Positions 23,336-33,219 are shown, numbered from the stretch's first letter. The stretch is DNA of 47,250 nucleotides from Terrimonas_B sp041743125 (GCA_041743125.1 JBGTNK010000109.1:1-47250); one strand, 5' to 3'. The notes: a model not told the origin generated them from the letters alone. Numbers and translations are program-made.

Positions 23336-25350
23336 ATTTGAAATTGTGTTACTTTTTTTGGAAGGGTGAAAAAGAACTGGCTGCCTTTTCCGGGCGTTGA
23401 ATCCACGCCAATTTGCCCGCCATGTCTTTCCACAATTTTTTTGCAAATAGCAAGTCCAATTCCCGTACCGCTATATTCACTTTTTGTATGCAATCGTTGA
23501 AAAATCTCAAAAATTTTTTCTGCATAGTTTTTGTTCAACCCAATGCCATTGTCCTTTATGTGAAATGTCCAATCCTTTTCATTTTCCAGGGATGATATTT
23601 TAATTTGCGGGGGCTCGCTGCTTCTGTATTTGAGTGCATTTCCAACCAGGTTTTGAAACAACTGTTCCATTTGGGATGCGTTACCGGTTACTACTGGAAG
23701 TTGATCGGTGTGGATTATAGCATTTGCTTCTGCTATCAAATGCTGGTACGAACGCAGAACATTTTTTATTGATTCATTTAAATCAACCGGAATGAATGCT
23801 TCTTTGTTGGTACTGATTCGTGAAAAGTTCAGCAGGTCACTAATCAGTATTTTCATCCTGTCTGCACCATCCACTGCTATATGAATGTATTTACCAGCTG
23901 TTTCATCCAGCTGGTTGTCGTATTTCTTTTTCAAAAGTTGCAAAAAGCTGCTCACCATTCTTAATGGTTCTTGCAGATCATGACTGGCTATATATGCAAA
24001 TTGTTCCAGCTCCTTATTAGATGATATAAGATCAGTTGTTCTTTTTTCTAAAGTTTCATTAACATTTTTTAATGCGAGTTCATACTTTCTTCTTGGTGTG
24101 ATGTCAGTATGGGTGCCAATGATTTTTAAGGGATTTCCTTTTATATCCTTTTCTATAACAACCCCGCGGTCCAGCACCCATTTAAGTGATCCATCTTTAT
24201 GAATTATCCTATATTCTGAATTATGACTGCTGATAGTGCCTGTTCGATATTTTTTGTCAATGTCTTCCAGCATCCAGTGATCATCCGGATGTGTACTATT
24301 CCACCATAGCTTCACATTATCTGAAATCTCACTATTTGCATATCCCAACAATTCATTGATGGTAGCAGCAAACTTAGTTTTACCCGTTACAAAATCATGT
24401 TCCCAAACATTATCCCCCAGGTATCCAAAGGCCTGGCGAAACCGTTTTTCATTATTTAATATTTTTAGTTCCGCATTTTTTCGTTCATATTCCAGGCGAT
24501 TCAATCTTTTTGTTCCTGACCAGGTTATAAAAAAGAACGTAATAGCAAACGTGATGATCATCACAGATACGCCAAACTTGGGATCAAATAAACCGGCTTC
24601 CTGAAGTTGTAATTGAAGCCAGCCCACCAAAACAGTTACCAGGATCAATACCGGAACTTCACGGGAACCGATACGGGCGGCATTAGTTTTTTTATTGAAT
24701 GCAGCAATAAAGCCTTCTGCAGGCCTCGATGTAAGAATAGCCAGCGATATAAAAAGCAAGGCCAGGGCCGTGTTAATGGCGGTAGAAGTAAATTGTCCTA
24801 TCTGGTAAAGATGGCTGCTGCCATAGAGATAACCAATAAGACTGGTAAATGAAATTAACAGAACTCCTATAGCGGCAAATTCTGATACACGAAGGCCAAT
24901 AGTCTTCTTTTTTGCATAAGTCAATAATGAAATCCCCGTCAATACAGCGGCAGTTGCCGTAATGGGTGACATTCTTCCCGGATATTTTCCAGTAGCGGTT
25001 TTAAAATCATTTATAAATAATTCATCAATGCCGGCATTCCATGAAAAAAGATATTCACTCAAAGAAATGCTGCCTAACAGAAAAACCAGGATACCCAATA
25101 AGAGAGCCGGTAGTTTATTATTGAAAATAGTAAATAACAAAAGAGAAATGCCTGAAAATAGTATGACCAAAGCCGTATTAAACATCATCTGGGGTCCGGC
25201 AGGAAATACAGTTTTTAATGCATCCAAACCGAAGATCCACCCGGCCAAAACAATCATTGAGAGGGATATTGCAATCGCAATTGATATTAATGTAAACCGG
25301 GTAGGCTGGTATAAACCAGTTTTACTGGTAGGCATAAAAGGGGTTTTCAA
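23332..25350 (-). CDS. Membrane-bound PAS histidine kinase
   Basis: The 672-residue protein starts with an unassigned membrane sensor of about eight helices (residues 18-285), interrupted by an extracytoplasmic loop around 105-130. A PAS domain with PAC follows (about 300-425, ITPRRKYEL), then a HisKA domain with the His in IASHDLQEPLRMV, and a HATPase domain (NLVGNALKYR, DNGIGLNKNY, GTGIGLAICKKIVE). It belongs to the Rcp1-coupled type of kinase often paired with a CheY-like protein, which indeed follows with a four-base overlap. It heads the signalling operon; upstream lies a 330-base gap. Confidence 0.93.
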   Translation of the reverse strand: MKTPFMPTSKTGLYQPTRFTLISIAIAISLSMIVLAGWIFGLDALKTVFPAGPQMMFNTALVILFSGISLLLFTIFNNKLPALLLGILVFLLGSISLSEYLFSWNAGIDELFINDFKTATGKYPGRMSPITATAAVLTGISLLTYAKKKTIGLRVSEFAAIGVLLISFTSLIGYLYGSSHLYQIGQFTSTAINTALALLFISLAILTSRPAEGFIAAFNKKTNAARIGSREVPVLILVTVLVGWLQLQLQEAGLFDPKFGVSVMIITFAITFFFITWSGTKRLNRLEYERKNAELKILNNEKRFRQAFGYLGDNVWEHDFVTGKTKFAATINELLGYANSEISDNVKLWWNSTHPDDHWMLEDIDKKYRTGTISSHNSEYRIIHKDGSLKWVLDRGVVIEKDIKGNPLKIIGTHTDITPRRKYELALKNVNETLEKRTTDLISSNKELEQFAYIASHDLQEPLRMVSSFLQLLKKKYDNQLDETAGKYIHIAVDGADRMKILISDLLNFSRISTNKEAFIPVDLNESIKNVLRSYQHLIAEANAIIHTDQLPVVTGNASQMEQLFQNLVGNALKYRSSEPPQIKISSLENEKDWTFHIKDNGIGLNKNYAEKIFEIFQRLHTKSEYSGTGIGLAICKKIVERHGGQIGVDSTPGKGSQFFFTLPKKVTQFQI

Positions 25351-25680
25351 GAAGGAATTGCTATTTTGTTCAACAATATTAAGCTTTTCAAATATACTTT
25401 ATAGTGTATGAATGATCTATAACGGAAAAACGACTTGTAAATTATTGTATTCATATTAATATAAACAATACACTTACAAGGCTACTGGGCGCCTTATACC
25501 AGGAGGAAATATATAGTGAGAAACCTGCTTTTTAATTAACATATCAGGGATTGTATAAATACTGTTTTGCACAAACGTTGGTATTTATTATATGTGCTAT
25601 TATTTATTGCGCCCGGGCATTAAAGCCGCATATAAATGCTTAATTATTCTTTATAAAAAGTGGCTTTTGGGAAAAACTAT
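25351..25680. other. Intergenic gap between the signalling operon and xdhB
   Basis: This 330-base gap is AT-rich and holds no gene I can support. Seen on the minus strand, the part next to xdhB has a small AAAAG-CCA-CTTTT hairpin followed by T-rich sequence, a possible xdhB terminator. A second hairpin, AAGGC (25478-25482) with GCCTT (25491-25495), sits in the middle. The promoter of the kinase gene should lie toward 25351, but I could not point to a confident motif. Confidence 0.5.
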
Positions 25681-28077
25681 TCAGGATTTCCGATTTTTCA
25701 CAACAAGTGCTTCATCATTATTAATTTGGTCCACCACATTCGGAATATGGTTTTCCTGGTAATGGCCGGAAGGCATGAATTTTTGAGGATATAAATTCAT
25801 CAACACTTTTTCTGGTGTCATAGGTGCATCAAAAGGAATATCCGATAAGTGATTAAAAGCCTTCATAGCATTGCGCAATGCAAACCAGGCACCAATGCCA
25901 TACATTAACGGGGGTTCCCCTACGGCTTTGGAACGAAGAATGGCCAGGTTATCTTTTTTTGTTTCTAAGAAATAAATTTCCATTTCCCCGGGAATTGAAT
26001 AAATATCCGGCACTTTATAAGTAGATAATGCATCCGACTTTAGTTTTCCTTCTTTATCGTAAATAATTTCTTCCAGGGTCATCCAACCAATTCCCTGTAC
26101 AATGCCACCCTCGCACTGCCCCATATCCACTATCTGATTCATACTATTACCGGCATCATGAACCACTTTCACCGCATCTATTTCATAAATGCCGCGAAGA
26201 CAATCGATCGTTACTGTAATGATTGAAGTGCCAAATACATGGTAAGCAAATGGATGTCCTTTTTCCCTTTCAGTATTAAAATGAATTCCCGGTGGTGTAT
26301 AATGCGAATGTTCTGAAAGACTAACAAGACGTGTGAATGCTTTCATCACTATTTTTTCCCAATTCCATTCTGTTTTGTTGCCATTAAGATAAACCCATTC
26401 ATTCTTCACTTCAATCAGATCAGGAGTTATACTTAATTCATCCGCCGCCACATGTTTTATCCTGCGCAATATTTCATTGCAGGCCAGTTCTGTTGCTTTC
26501 CCATTCAAATCTGCGGTGGCACTTGCCGCAGAGGGAGAAGTATTGGCGATACGATAAGTATTTGTGCTGGCTATTTTTATTTTATCGGGATCTACGGAAA
26601 ATATGGTTGCAGCTACCTGCCTGATTTTTGCATTAACGCCTTGCCCCATTTCAACTGCTCCTGTACTTATGCCTATACTACCATCCGTATATACATGAAC
26701 CAAGGCTCTCGCCTGGTTCATCAGCGTTTTAGTAAAAGAAATTCCAAAACAAATGGGCATTAAGGCCATTCCTTTTTTATAGTAAGTGCTGGAGCGATTA
26801 AAATCGTCAATCGATTGCTGTATCTTATTTATTTCAAATAATTCATCAGCCTTATTCCAGCATTCAGCGGCTTCGCTTACACATTTTTGTCCGTAAGGAA
26901 ATTCATCGCCTGTTTCCAATAAATTTTTTTGTTGAATTTCCCATGCCCGTATACCCAATACTCCGGCCGCTTTTTCAATAGCGGCCTCGATAACAAACAT
27001 TCCCTGCGGCCCTCCAAAACCCCGAAAGGCGGTGTTGGGTGGCAGGTTGGTTCTGCAACAATACGCAGTAGCTTTTACATTTGGAATGAAATAAGTATTG
27101 GTACAGTGAAACAAGGTTCTTTCCATTACTGCTGGTGAAAGATCTGCCGCGGCGCCAGCGTTTTGGAAAAAGGTAGCTTCATACGCCAGGATCTTTAAAT
27201 CATTAGATAACCCGATTTTAAAATCAGATGAATAAGGATGGCGTTTGCCAGTCATTCGCATATCTTCCATCCTGTGCAATGAATATTTTACTGGCTTTTT
27301 TAAATAATAAGTAGCCAGAGCACAAAGAACGGCCCAGGTAGTGGCCTGGTCTTCCTTGCCTCCAAATCCACCTCCCAGCCTTGTTACATCTACTTCTATA
27401 TTATGCATGGACAAACCAATCACCCTGGCTGCCGTGCGTTGCACAGCTGTAGGACCTTGCGTAGAGGAATAGATCTTTATAACTCCATTTTCACCAGGCA
27501 GAGAATAAGCACCCTGGGTTTCAATATATAAATGTTCCTGCCCGTTTGTTGTGGTTTGACCTTCAAAAATATGGTCACATTGTTGCCAGGCAACATCCGT
27601 ATTGCCAATAGAAAATGTGCGGGGAGGAATGATCAATTCGCCTTTTTCTTTAGCTTCCCTGGGGTCGGTAATAACTGGTAATGGTTCAATTTCTAATATT
27701 ATTTTTTTAAGAGCCGCCCTGGCTAATTCTTCTGTTTCTCCTACCACCAGGGCCACAGGCATTCCGCAAAAATGAACCAGGTCAGAAGCCAGAAGCTGCT
27801 CATCAGGAACAATACCACCGATCTGGTTTTCGCCGGGAATATCGCGGGCAGTAAAAATTCTTATGATTCCCGGCATCGCTTCGGCTTCATGCGTATTCAA
27901 CAATTTTATTCTTCCATGCGCAACAGGTGAATCCAATACGGAAGCAAACAAAGTTCCGGCTTGCAATGGGATATCGTCGAGATAAACTGATTCTCCGCGT
28001 ACATGCCCATACGAATCCATATTACCTCCCCCATCCGGGAGTTTATTACCTGCTTCTTTTAAATACGCTGGATTCAA
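25681..28077 (-). CDS. xdhB: Xanthine dehydrogenase, molybdopterin-binding subunit
   Basis: The 798-residue large subunit carries the molybdenum site that hydroxylates hypoxanthine and xanthine to urate. Recognisable family blocks are GHVRGESVYLDDIP at the start, RLGGGFGGKEDQAT, NTAFRGFGGPQG, the TGAVEMGQGVNAK substrate-channel block, and a VHDAGNSMNQ block. The catalytic Glu lies in KAVGEPPLMYGIGAW. Length is normal for the split two-subunit form. The gene begins only five bases after the stop of xdhA, so the subunits are made together. Related aldehyde dehydrogenases share the fold, but the neighbouring urate hydroxylase gene supports xanthine as the substrate. Confidence 0.94.
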   Translation of the reverse strand: MNPAYLKEAGNKLPDGGGNMDSYGHVRGESVYLDDIPLQAGTLFASVLDSPVAHGRIKLLNTHEAEAMPGIIRIFTARDIPGENQIGGIVPDEQLLASDLVHFCGMPVALVVGETEELARAALKKIILEIEPLPVITDPREAKEKGELIIPPRTFSIGNTDVAWQQCDHIFEGQTTTNGQEHLYIETQGAYSLPGENGVIKIYSSTQGPTAVQRTAARVIGLSMHNIEVDVTRLGGGFGGKEDQATTWAVLCALATYYLKKPVKYSLHRMEDMRMTGKRHPYSSDFKIGLSNDLKILAYEATFFQNAGAAADLSPAVMERTLFHCTNTYFIPNVKATAYCCRTNLPPNTAFRGFGGPQGMFVIEAAIEKAAGVLGIRAWEIQQKNLLETGDEFPYGQKCVSEAAECWNKADELFEINKIQQSIDDFNRSSTYYKKGMALMPICFGISFTKTLMNQARALVHVYTDGSIGISTGAVEMGQGVNAKIRQVAATIFSVDPDKIKIASTNTYRIANTSPSAASATADLNGKATELACNEILRRIKHVAADELSITPDLIEVKNEWVYLNGNKTEWNWEKIVMKAFTRLVSLSEHSHYTPPGIHFNTEREKGHPFAYHVFGTSIITVTIDCLRGIYEIDAVKVVHDAGNSMNQIVDMGQCEGGIVQGIGWMTLEEIIYDKEGKLKSDALSTYKVPDIYSIPGEMEIYFLETKKDNLAILRSKAVGEPPLMYGIGAWFALRNAMKAFNHLSDIPFDAPMTPEKVLMNLYPQKFMPSGHYQENHIPNVVDQINNDEALVVKNRKS

Positions 28078-28082
28078 TTTAT

Positions 28083-29513
28083 TTAAAGTTTATCCTGGTG
28101 ATTAATTTTACTTTCCTGTAATGTTATAAAATGTGCTTTAATTAATTGAGCCAATAATAATCGTTTATATTCTTGGCAGCCTCTTGCATCGCTTATAGGT
28201 GAAATTTCCGATTGTGCTATATTTATCAATTCACTAATGAATAAATCTGAAATTATTTTATCTCTTAAAAATGCTGATGTCTTTTCCAAATGCATAGGTA
28301 CAGGACCCACTCCGCCGGCGGAGATACTTCCACTTTCTATTATGTTTCCGTTTATTATTAAACTAAGGGCCGAATTAACTGAAGCAATATCCAGGTGAGT
28401 ACGTTTGCTTACCTTTTCAAAATGAAAAAAACTATTTTCGGCTGGTAAGAGAAACCATATCCTTTCTATAAACTCTTCAGGTTTTTTATTCAGTGTTTTA
28501 TAGCTTTTATATAATTTTCTTAATGGCATTTGTCTTTTTGATTGACCATCGCTCAATATTAGCTGAGCGTCCAGGGCCAAAAAGAAAATAGTAAAATCGC
28601 CGATCGGGGATGCATTAATAAAATTTCCGGCAAGGGTTGCCATATTGCGTATAGGCGTGGAAGAGATCAGCCTGGCATAGTGCCGGAAGGATGGGAATAT
28701 ATTATTGAAAACGGGAGAATCCTTCAGATCAGTAACCGTTGCAGAAGCTCCTATATTAACTTTATTACCCTCAATAGCAATACCTTTTAGTCCGGGGTTA
28801 TCAAAAAGGAAATGCATGGTAGCATTTTTTAGGTCTTCCGGTTGTTGTACATACAGATCTGTGCCACCGCCTGCCATGCGGAGCGTAAGCGATGAAGGGT
28901 GAACTGAAAGCTGACCATTTTCCAAACTGATCATTTTCTTTTTTATAGAAGCAAAATAATCCGGAAGAATTTTTTTCTTAGCTACAAATTGCGTGGCCTC
29001 TGCTCCATTTCTTTCTTTCATTAGTTCAGCCACTTTTCCTGCAGCCCGTTCAATAGATTTATACCCGGTGCAGCGACAGATATTGCCATCTACTGCTGCA
29101 ATTGCATTTTCTTTTGTAGCTTCTTTATTGCCTAAACAAAATCCGGCAAGGGATATTGCAAATCCCGGCGTGCAAAAACCGCATTGTGTGGCACCTTCAT
29201 CTGCTATTGCCTGTTGTATAGGATTCAGGACAGGTGCATTTTTTGCAATGGCCGGCAGATTAACGCCTTCAATGGTGACAATATGTTTATTTTGAACATT
29301 TCCCAGGGGTACCAGGCAACTTGTCATAGACAAATAATGCAGTTCGCCATTTTTTATTTCACCAATCAGGACGGTGCAAGCTCCGCAATCTCCTTCCCTG
29401 CACCCTATCTTGGTACCCATCAAATGCTGGTGATAGCGAATAAAATCGAGCAATACCATACCGGGAGGCAGGTCAGTGCAGATCATTTTTTCATTCAGAA
29501 TAAACCGGATCAA
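28083..29513 (-). CDS. xdhA: Xanthine dehydrogenase, iron-sulfur/FAD subunit
   Basis: The 476-residue small subunit carries electrons from the molybdenum site to NAD or another acceptor. The plant-type 2Fe-2S cluster is bound by C38, C43, C46 and C66. The second 2Fe-2S domain has QCGFCTPGF and NICRCTGY. A CO-dehydrogenase-type FAD domain begins near residue 205 (LRMAGGGTDLYV, then STPIRNMATLAGNFINASPIGD). Fe-S and FAD parts are fused in one chain. It sits between puuD (98-base gap) and xdhB (five bases) in one direction. Confidence 0.94.
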   Translation of the reverse strand: MIRFILNEKMICTDLPPGMVLLDFIRYHQHLMGTKIGCREGDCGACTVLIGEIKNGELHYLSMTSCLVPLGNVQNKHIVTIEGVNLPAIAKNAPVLNPIQQAIADEGATQCGFCTPGFAISLAGFCLGNKEATKENAIAAVDGNICRCTGYKSIERAAGKVAELMKERNGAEATQFVAKKKILPDYFASIKKKMISLENGQLSVHPSSLTLRMAGGGTDLYVQQPEDLKNATMHFLFDNPGLKGIAIEGNKVNIGASATVTDLKDSPVFNNIFPSFRHYARLISSTPIRNMATLAGNFINASPIGDFTIFFLALDAQLILSDGQSKRQMPLRKLYKSYKTLNKKPEEFIERIWFLLPAENSFFHFEKVSKRTHLDIASVNSALSLIINGNIIESGSISAGGVGPVPMHLEKTSAFLRDKIISDLFISELINIAQSEISPISDARGCQEYKRLLLAQLIKAHFITLQESKINHQDKL

Positions 29514-29611
29514 AATGAATTTATTAATTAGATTAAAGTTAATTAAATAAAGACCGTTTTCAGGGGGATAATGGAAGCTATAACTTCGAAAGAAGCTGGC
29601 GTTACGATTAA

Positions 29612-31012
29612 TTATTTATTAGTGGCGCCCTGCTCAATCCAACACCTGATAATATCCCGTTCTTCCAGCGTCATATTTGTTTTGTTGTTTTGCGGCATGT
29701 TATGGGTAACTACTACCCGTTGCATTATAAGATCTTTCCTCTTTATAATATCATCCGGTGTGTCATAAATTACGCCATTAGGTGGTACCATATTTACGTC
29801 ATCTGTTGGACGGGAAGAATGACAACTTATACAGCGTTGCGTAATGATTTCATTCACCCTGGCAAAACTTATTTCCTTGCATTCTTCATTAGAAATCTTT
29901 GGAGCAGTTATATAAGCTGCTGATAATAGCAATAAAACTGAAACTGGCAACACCCATACTGATAGTTGCCCTCTTTCTCTAAGGTTGAGCCAATGCTTGA
30001 TGCCGGCACTTGATACAGATATAATGGCCAGAACGATCCACTGATATTTATTTCCAAATGTGCCGGGAAAATGATTGCTAACCATGACAAATAAAACCGG
30101 CAACGTAAAATAGTTATTATGAATAGAGCGGAAAAGTGCATTTTTCCCTTTGACCGGATCGGGCAACAACCCTTTACTTGCTGCGTTCACCATTGCCTTT
30201 TGAGAGGGTATGATGACAAAAAACACATTAGCCACCATAATGCTACCAAGCATGGCTCCGAAATGGATAAAAGCCGCCCGGCCACTGAAGACCTGGCTAT
30301 AAAAAAAAGCAAACCCGGTTAACAGTATGATCCCCGTGAGTGTGAAGACGAGGTTCTTTGATGCCAGGGCTGATTTGCACAACCAGTCGTATACAATCCA
30401 GGCTACAATAAAGGAGCCGAGGCTGATGCCAACTGCAGCGGCCACTGTTAGTTTCATCACGTCCGGATCAATAAGTGTGGCGGATGCATTAAAATAATAA
30501 ATGATGAAAATCAATCCTAACCCGGAAATCCAGGTGAAATATGCTTCGTACTTAAACCAGTGCAGATTTTTTGGAATTTCTTTTGGTGCCACCTTGTATT
30601 TTTCAAGGTAATAAAAACCTCCGCCGTGCACAGCCCATAGATCTCCTGCTATTTCATCGCGGATGTTATCCTTCCGGTTCAATGCATTTTCAAGAAAAAC
30701 AAAATAAAAAGATGCGCCTATCCATGCAATACCAAACGTGATATGCATGACCCGTACCACTATATTCATCCACTCTGTTAAATGGCCTTCCCACAGCGTT
30801 CCTCTTACCATAAAGTAAATACTGGCAATTATTCCTGTCACCGAAAATATAATGGCCGTATAAATCCACGACTGAATGTAACTTGCTTTCTCAATAATTT
30901 GACCTGTATTTTCTGCATGATTATTTGTTTTTCCGATAGTATGTATCCTGTAAGTAATTATGGTGAACAGGATTAGAATAATTGAAAATAATATCAGGAA
31001 TAGAATAGCCAT
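29612..31012 (-). CDS. puuD: Urate hydroxylase PuuD with C-terminal cytochrome c domain
   Basis: PuuD oxidises urate to 5-hydroxyisourate at the inner membrane and passes electrons to the respiratory chain rather than to oxygen as uricase does. The 466-residue product has about eight helices and typical blocks (VMHITFGIAWIGASFYFVFLEN, DLWAVHGGGFYYLEKY). A periplasmic tail carries a c-type haem motif, CISCH, with a later Met (THNMPQNN) as possible axial ligand. Length and haem tail fit the family. It is the first gene of the puuD-xdhA-xdhB run, so purine oxidation beyond urate is encoded here. 5-hydroxyisourate hydrolase and OHCU decarboxylase are not in the window. Confidence 0.93.
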   Translation of the reverse strand: MAILFLILFSIILILFTIITYRIHTIGKTNNHAENTGQIIEKASYIQSWIYTAIIFSVTGIIASIYFMVRGTLWEGHLTEWMNIVVRVMHITFGIAWIGASFYFVFLENALNRKDNIRDEIAGDLWAVHGGGFYYLEKYKVAPKEIPKNLHWFKYEAYFTWISGLGLIFIIYYFNASATLIDPDVMKLTVAAAVGISLGSFIVAWIVYDWLCKSALASKNLVFTLTGIILLTGFAFFYSQVFSGRAAFIHFGAMLGSIMVANVFFVIIPSQKAMVNAASKGLLPDPVKGKNALFRSIHNNYFTLPVLFVMVSNHFPGTFGNKYQWIVLAIISVSSAGIKHWLNLRERGQLSVWVLPVSVLLLLSAAYITAPKISNEECKEISFARVNEIITQRCISCHSSRPTDDVNMVPPNGVIYDTPDDIIKRKDLIMQRVVVTHNMPQNNKTNMTLEERDIIRCWIEQGATNK

Positions 31013-31300
31013 GTGATTGTTTGCTCAAAATAAATATATCCGGATGTTCAACTTTCTATACCGGCAAGGCTCAATTTTTACCCGGAAAAATTTGAATGTT
31101 CATCAAATTCAGGATAACCAAAGTAAAATAGTGTTTTCTATTTATAATCTTACCTGTTTTTTAGGGCAGCAAAAGGATAAACTGATTAAAGAAGATAAAA
31201 AGTTAACCAGGAAATACGGTTTGATATATCCGTGAACTCCCGGTAAAGCGATTTCAAGTTTTACAAAAATCACTTCAATCTGACCAGGTTTTGAATCGAA

Positions 31301-31687
31301 TTAATACTGACGTGGAGTTTGTTCTGTACCCAAAATCCGGCGTACAGATTTAATCAACCCTATGGGCAAGGTGTCTTTACAAATGAAATCATCCGCCCCG
31401 GCTTTCATAATGCGTGTTGCGTATTGATCCGCAGGGTGAGTGCTGAGTATTATAACAGGTAATTGTTTTTTTGCGGATTTAATTTTTTGGAGTGCTAAAA
31501 CACCACCTCCACCCGGCATAGCCAGATCAGAGATGACGAGGTGCCAGCTTTCACCTGAAACTTTGGCAAGAAGAGTTTGAGTATCTGTTGCTTCTTCAAC
31601 CAAAACTCCCGGGAACTCTTCCCAAAGCATTTTTTTTAGTGCTTGCATAACCACCGGGTGATCATCTGCAATTAATATCCTAAGCAT
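31301..31687 (-). CDS. Receiver-only NarL-type response regulator (output domain missing)
   Basis: The natural start is the ATG at 31687 (MLRILIADDHPVVM); an upstream in-frame start adds 21 unrelated residues. The 128-residue protein is a receiver with D54 in LVISDLAMPGGGG, the switch Ser/Thr in ILSTHP, and K in FICKDT. It closely tracks the neighbour at 31824-32453: the same LIADDH start, the same ATDT/VSDT position, the same DQYA-x-R-x-x-KAGA run. It stops right after the receiver, and no helix-turn-helix remnant is found downstream. It may compete for phosphoryl groups or act by protein contact. Confidence 0.85.
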   Translation of the reverse strand: MLRILIADDHPVVMQALKKMLWEEFPGVLVEEATDTQTLLAKVSGESWHLVISDLAMPGGGGVLALQKIKSAKKQLPVIILSTHPADQYATRIMKAGADDFICKDTLPIGLIKSVRRILGTEQTPRQY

Positions 31688-31823
31688 ATAATAAAAGGCG
31701 CAAAAAGGTTGGAATTCACTCTCACGCTGGATTGCAAAATAGCCTTTCATCCCGGTGTTATATGTAGCCTGTTTTTTTGAAATAATGTAGTTTTTATACT
31801 ACAATTAATGCCAATATATATTA

Positions 31824-32453
31824 TTAAATAAGTTTATTTTCAAGTGCATACCGGGTTAATTCTGCATTAGATTTTATGTTCATTTTTTCTAAAACCCTTG
31901 ACCGGTAGGTGCTTACCGTAGTAGTGCTAAGAGATAGCCGGGTGGCGATATCCGTTACGGTTTTGCCGGCAGCAATTAATTTAAAGACATCAAATTCCCT
32001 GTCAGAAAGTAAATCGTGCGGTTGTTTATTGTTATTATTTTGGTAGGCATCAGCCAGCTTTTCGGCGATAGTAGGAGTAATAAATTTTTTACCAAGCTGT
32101 ACTGTTTGTATAGCTTTTATAATATCATCATGAATACTTTCTTTTTGAAGATATCCTGAAGCGCCTGCCTTTAACACTCTCAGCGCATATTGATCCTCCG
32201 GATACATACTCATGATTAAAACCGGTAATTCAGGAGAAATTTGCTTAATATTCGTAAGTCCATCGAGGCCGCTGCGGCCTGGCATATTCATATCACAAAT
32301 AACAACATCCCAGCCTTTATTCATTACCTGGTTTATCAATTCTTCTGTATCAGAAACTTCACCAATGCTTGCAGAGGGATATTCTTCTAATAGCAATTGT
32401 TTTAAACCTTTCCGGACAATGGCATGATCATCTGCGATAAGAATTTTTAGCAT
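31824..32453 (-). CDS. NarL/LuxR-type response regulator
   Basis: The 209-residue protein has a complete receiver (D8-D9 pocket, D54 in VVICDMNMPGRSG, K in LQKESI) and a LuxR-type helix-turn-helix (LLSDREFDVFKLIAAGKTVTDIA, then TVSTYRSRVLEKM). It should bind DNA as a phosphorylated dimer. The cognate kinase is not adjacent; the HisKA_3 hybrid at 21050-22888 is the only kinase of the matching type in the window. The paralogous receiver-only gene follows 136 bases downstream on the same strand. Confidence 0.93.
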   Translation of the reverse strand: MLKILIADDHAIVRKGLKQLLLEEYPSASIGEVSDTEELINQVMNKGWDVVICDMNMPGRSGLDGLTNIKQISPELPVLIMSMYPEDQYALRVLKAGASGYLQKESIHDDIIKAIQTVQLGKKFITPTIAEKLADAYQNNNNKQPHDLLSDREFDVFKLIAAGKTVTDIATRLSLSTTTVSTYRSRVLEKMNIKSNAELTRYALENKLI

Positions 32454-32838
32454 ATCAGATTAGTTTTTCAAGTCATTTTCAGGCAGTGGATCTTTTATTC
32501 GCACCTTACCTTCATCTTTGATGCCAGAAATTGCTTTCGCATGACCTGGCACTCAAAAAAGTTACCGAATTACTATTTATTCTTGTTATTGGCATCCGGT
32601 ATGCACCCTGGCAATGAGGCCGAACGGGTAAAATGGTTTCTGAAAAATACGAAAATCTCAATTTTGTTATATCCTGAATTCTATCTTTCTGCAGGTGGAA
32701 TGTAAATTTTTTGTAACCGGTTTAATACTCCAACCTGTAACCAACCTAAATTTACTGGCGATTGAGACGGAAATGTATGCATTATTTAAATAAACCGCGG
32801 CTAAAGTTTATTACGCTAAAAAATATAAGGGAAAAAAC
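32454..32838. other. Intergenic gap upstream of the NarL-type regulator
   Basis: This 385-base stretch contains no supportable gene in either strand. On the minus strand two GGTTACA heptamers lie about 22 bases apart, within an imperfect inverted repeat around 32714-32743, a possible operator. The right part is very AT-rich and would hold the 3' end of the DUF3817 transcript. No promoter could be assigned with confidence. Confidence 0.45.
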
Positions 32839-33183
32839 TTAAGATTCATGACGGGCATGAAGAATTTCAATTGATTCCTTTTTCCATATATGGTGGTCCA
32901 TCCAAAAAGTTCCGAATGGCACAATGGAAGCTATGAAAGATTTAATCAGCCAGCCAGCATCTTTATTAAATTTCAGTTTTACTATAAAAGCCATTATAAC
33001 AAAGGCGACAAATAACAATCCATGCAGTCCGCCGGTAATGGTAACGGCAACCGGCCAATCACCAAAATATTTTAAAGGCATAGCGATGAGGAGCAAGACA
33101 ATGAAAGATATTCCTTCTGCAAGTGCAATCTTCCTGAAACAATGAAATATAGTAGTTGGATGCTTTTGATTTTTTGAATCCAT
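32839..33183 (-). CDS. DUF3817 membrane protein
   Basis: The 114-residue product has three hydrophobic segments (about 21-38, 42-68 and 80-96) and the DUF3817 pattern: RKIALAEGISF at the start of helix one, a GGLHGLLFV centre and PFGTFWMDHHI at the end. The function of this family is unknown; members are also found as extensions of transporter-like proteins. It lies 36 bases downstream of mqnC on the same strand, so co-transcription is likely. Confidence 0.88.
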   Translation of the reverse strand: MDSKNQKHPTTIFHCFRKIALAEGISFIVLLLIAMPLKYFGDWPVAVTITGGLHGLLFVAFVIMAFIVKLKFNKDAGWLIKSFIASIVPFGTFWMDHHIWKKESIEILHARHES

Positions 33184-33219
33184 ACACGTAGCCTGGAAAT
33201 TTATTTCGTGATTTTATAA

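Noticed and set aside
25501..25539. AGGAGG followed nine bases later by GTG and a seven-codon frame
   Set aside because: Shine-Dalgarno sites are little used in this phylum, the peptide is too short, and nothing downstream suggests a leader peptide for an adjacent gene.
31017..31235. A 72-codon + strand frame between puuD and the receiver-only gene
   Set aside because: No domain, no conserved pattern, and it overlaps the expected puuD promoter region.
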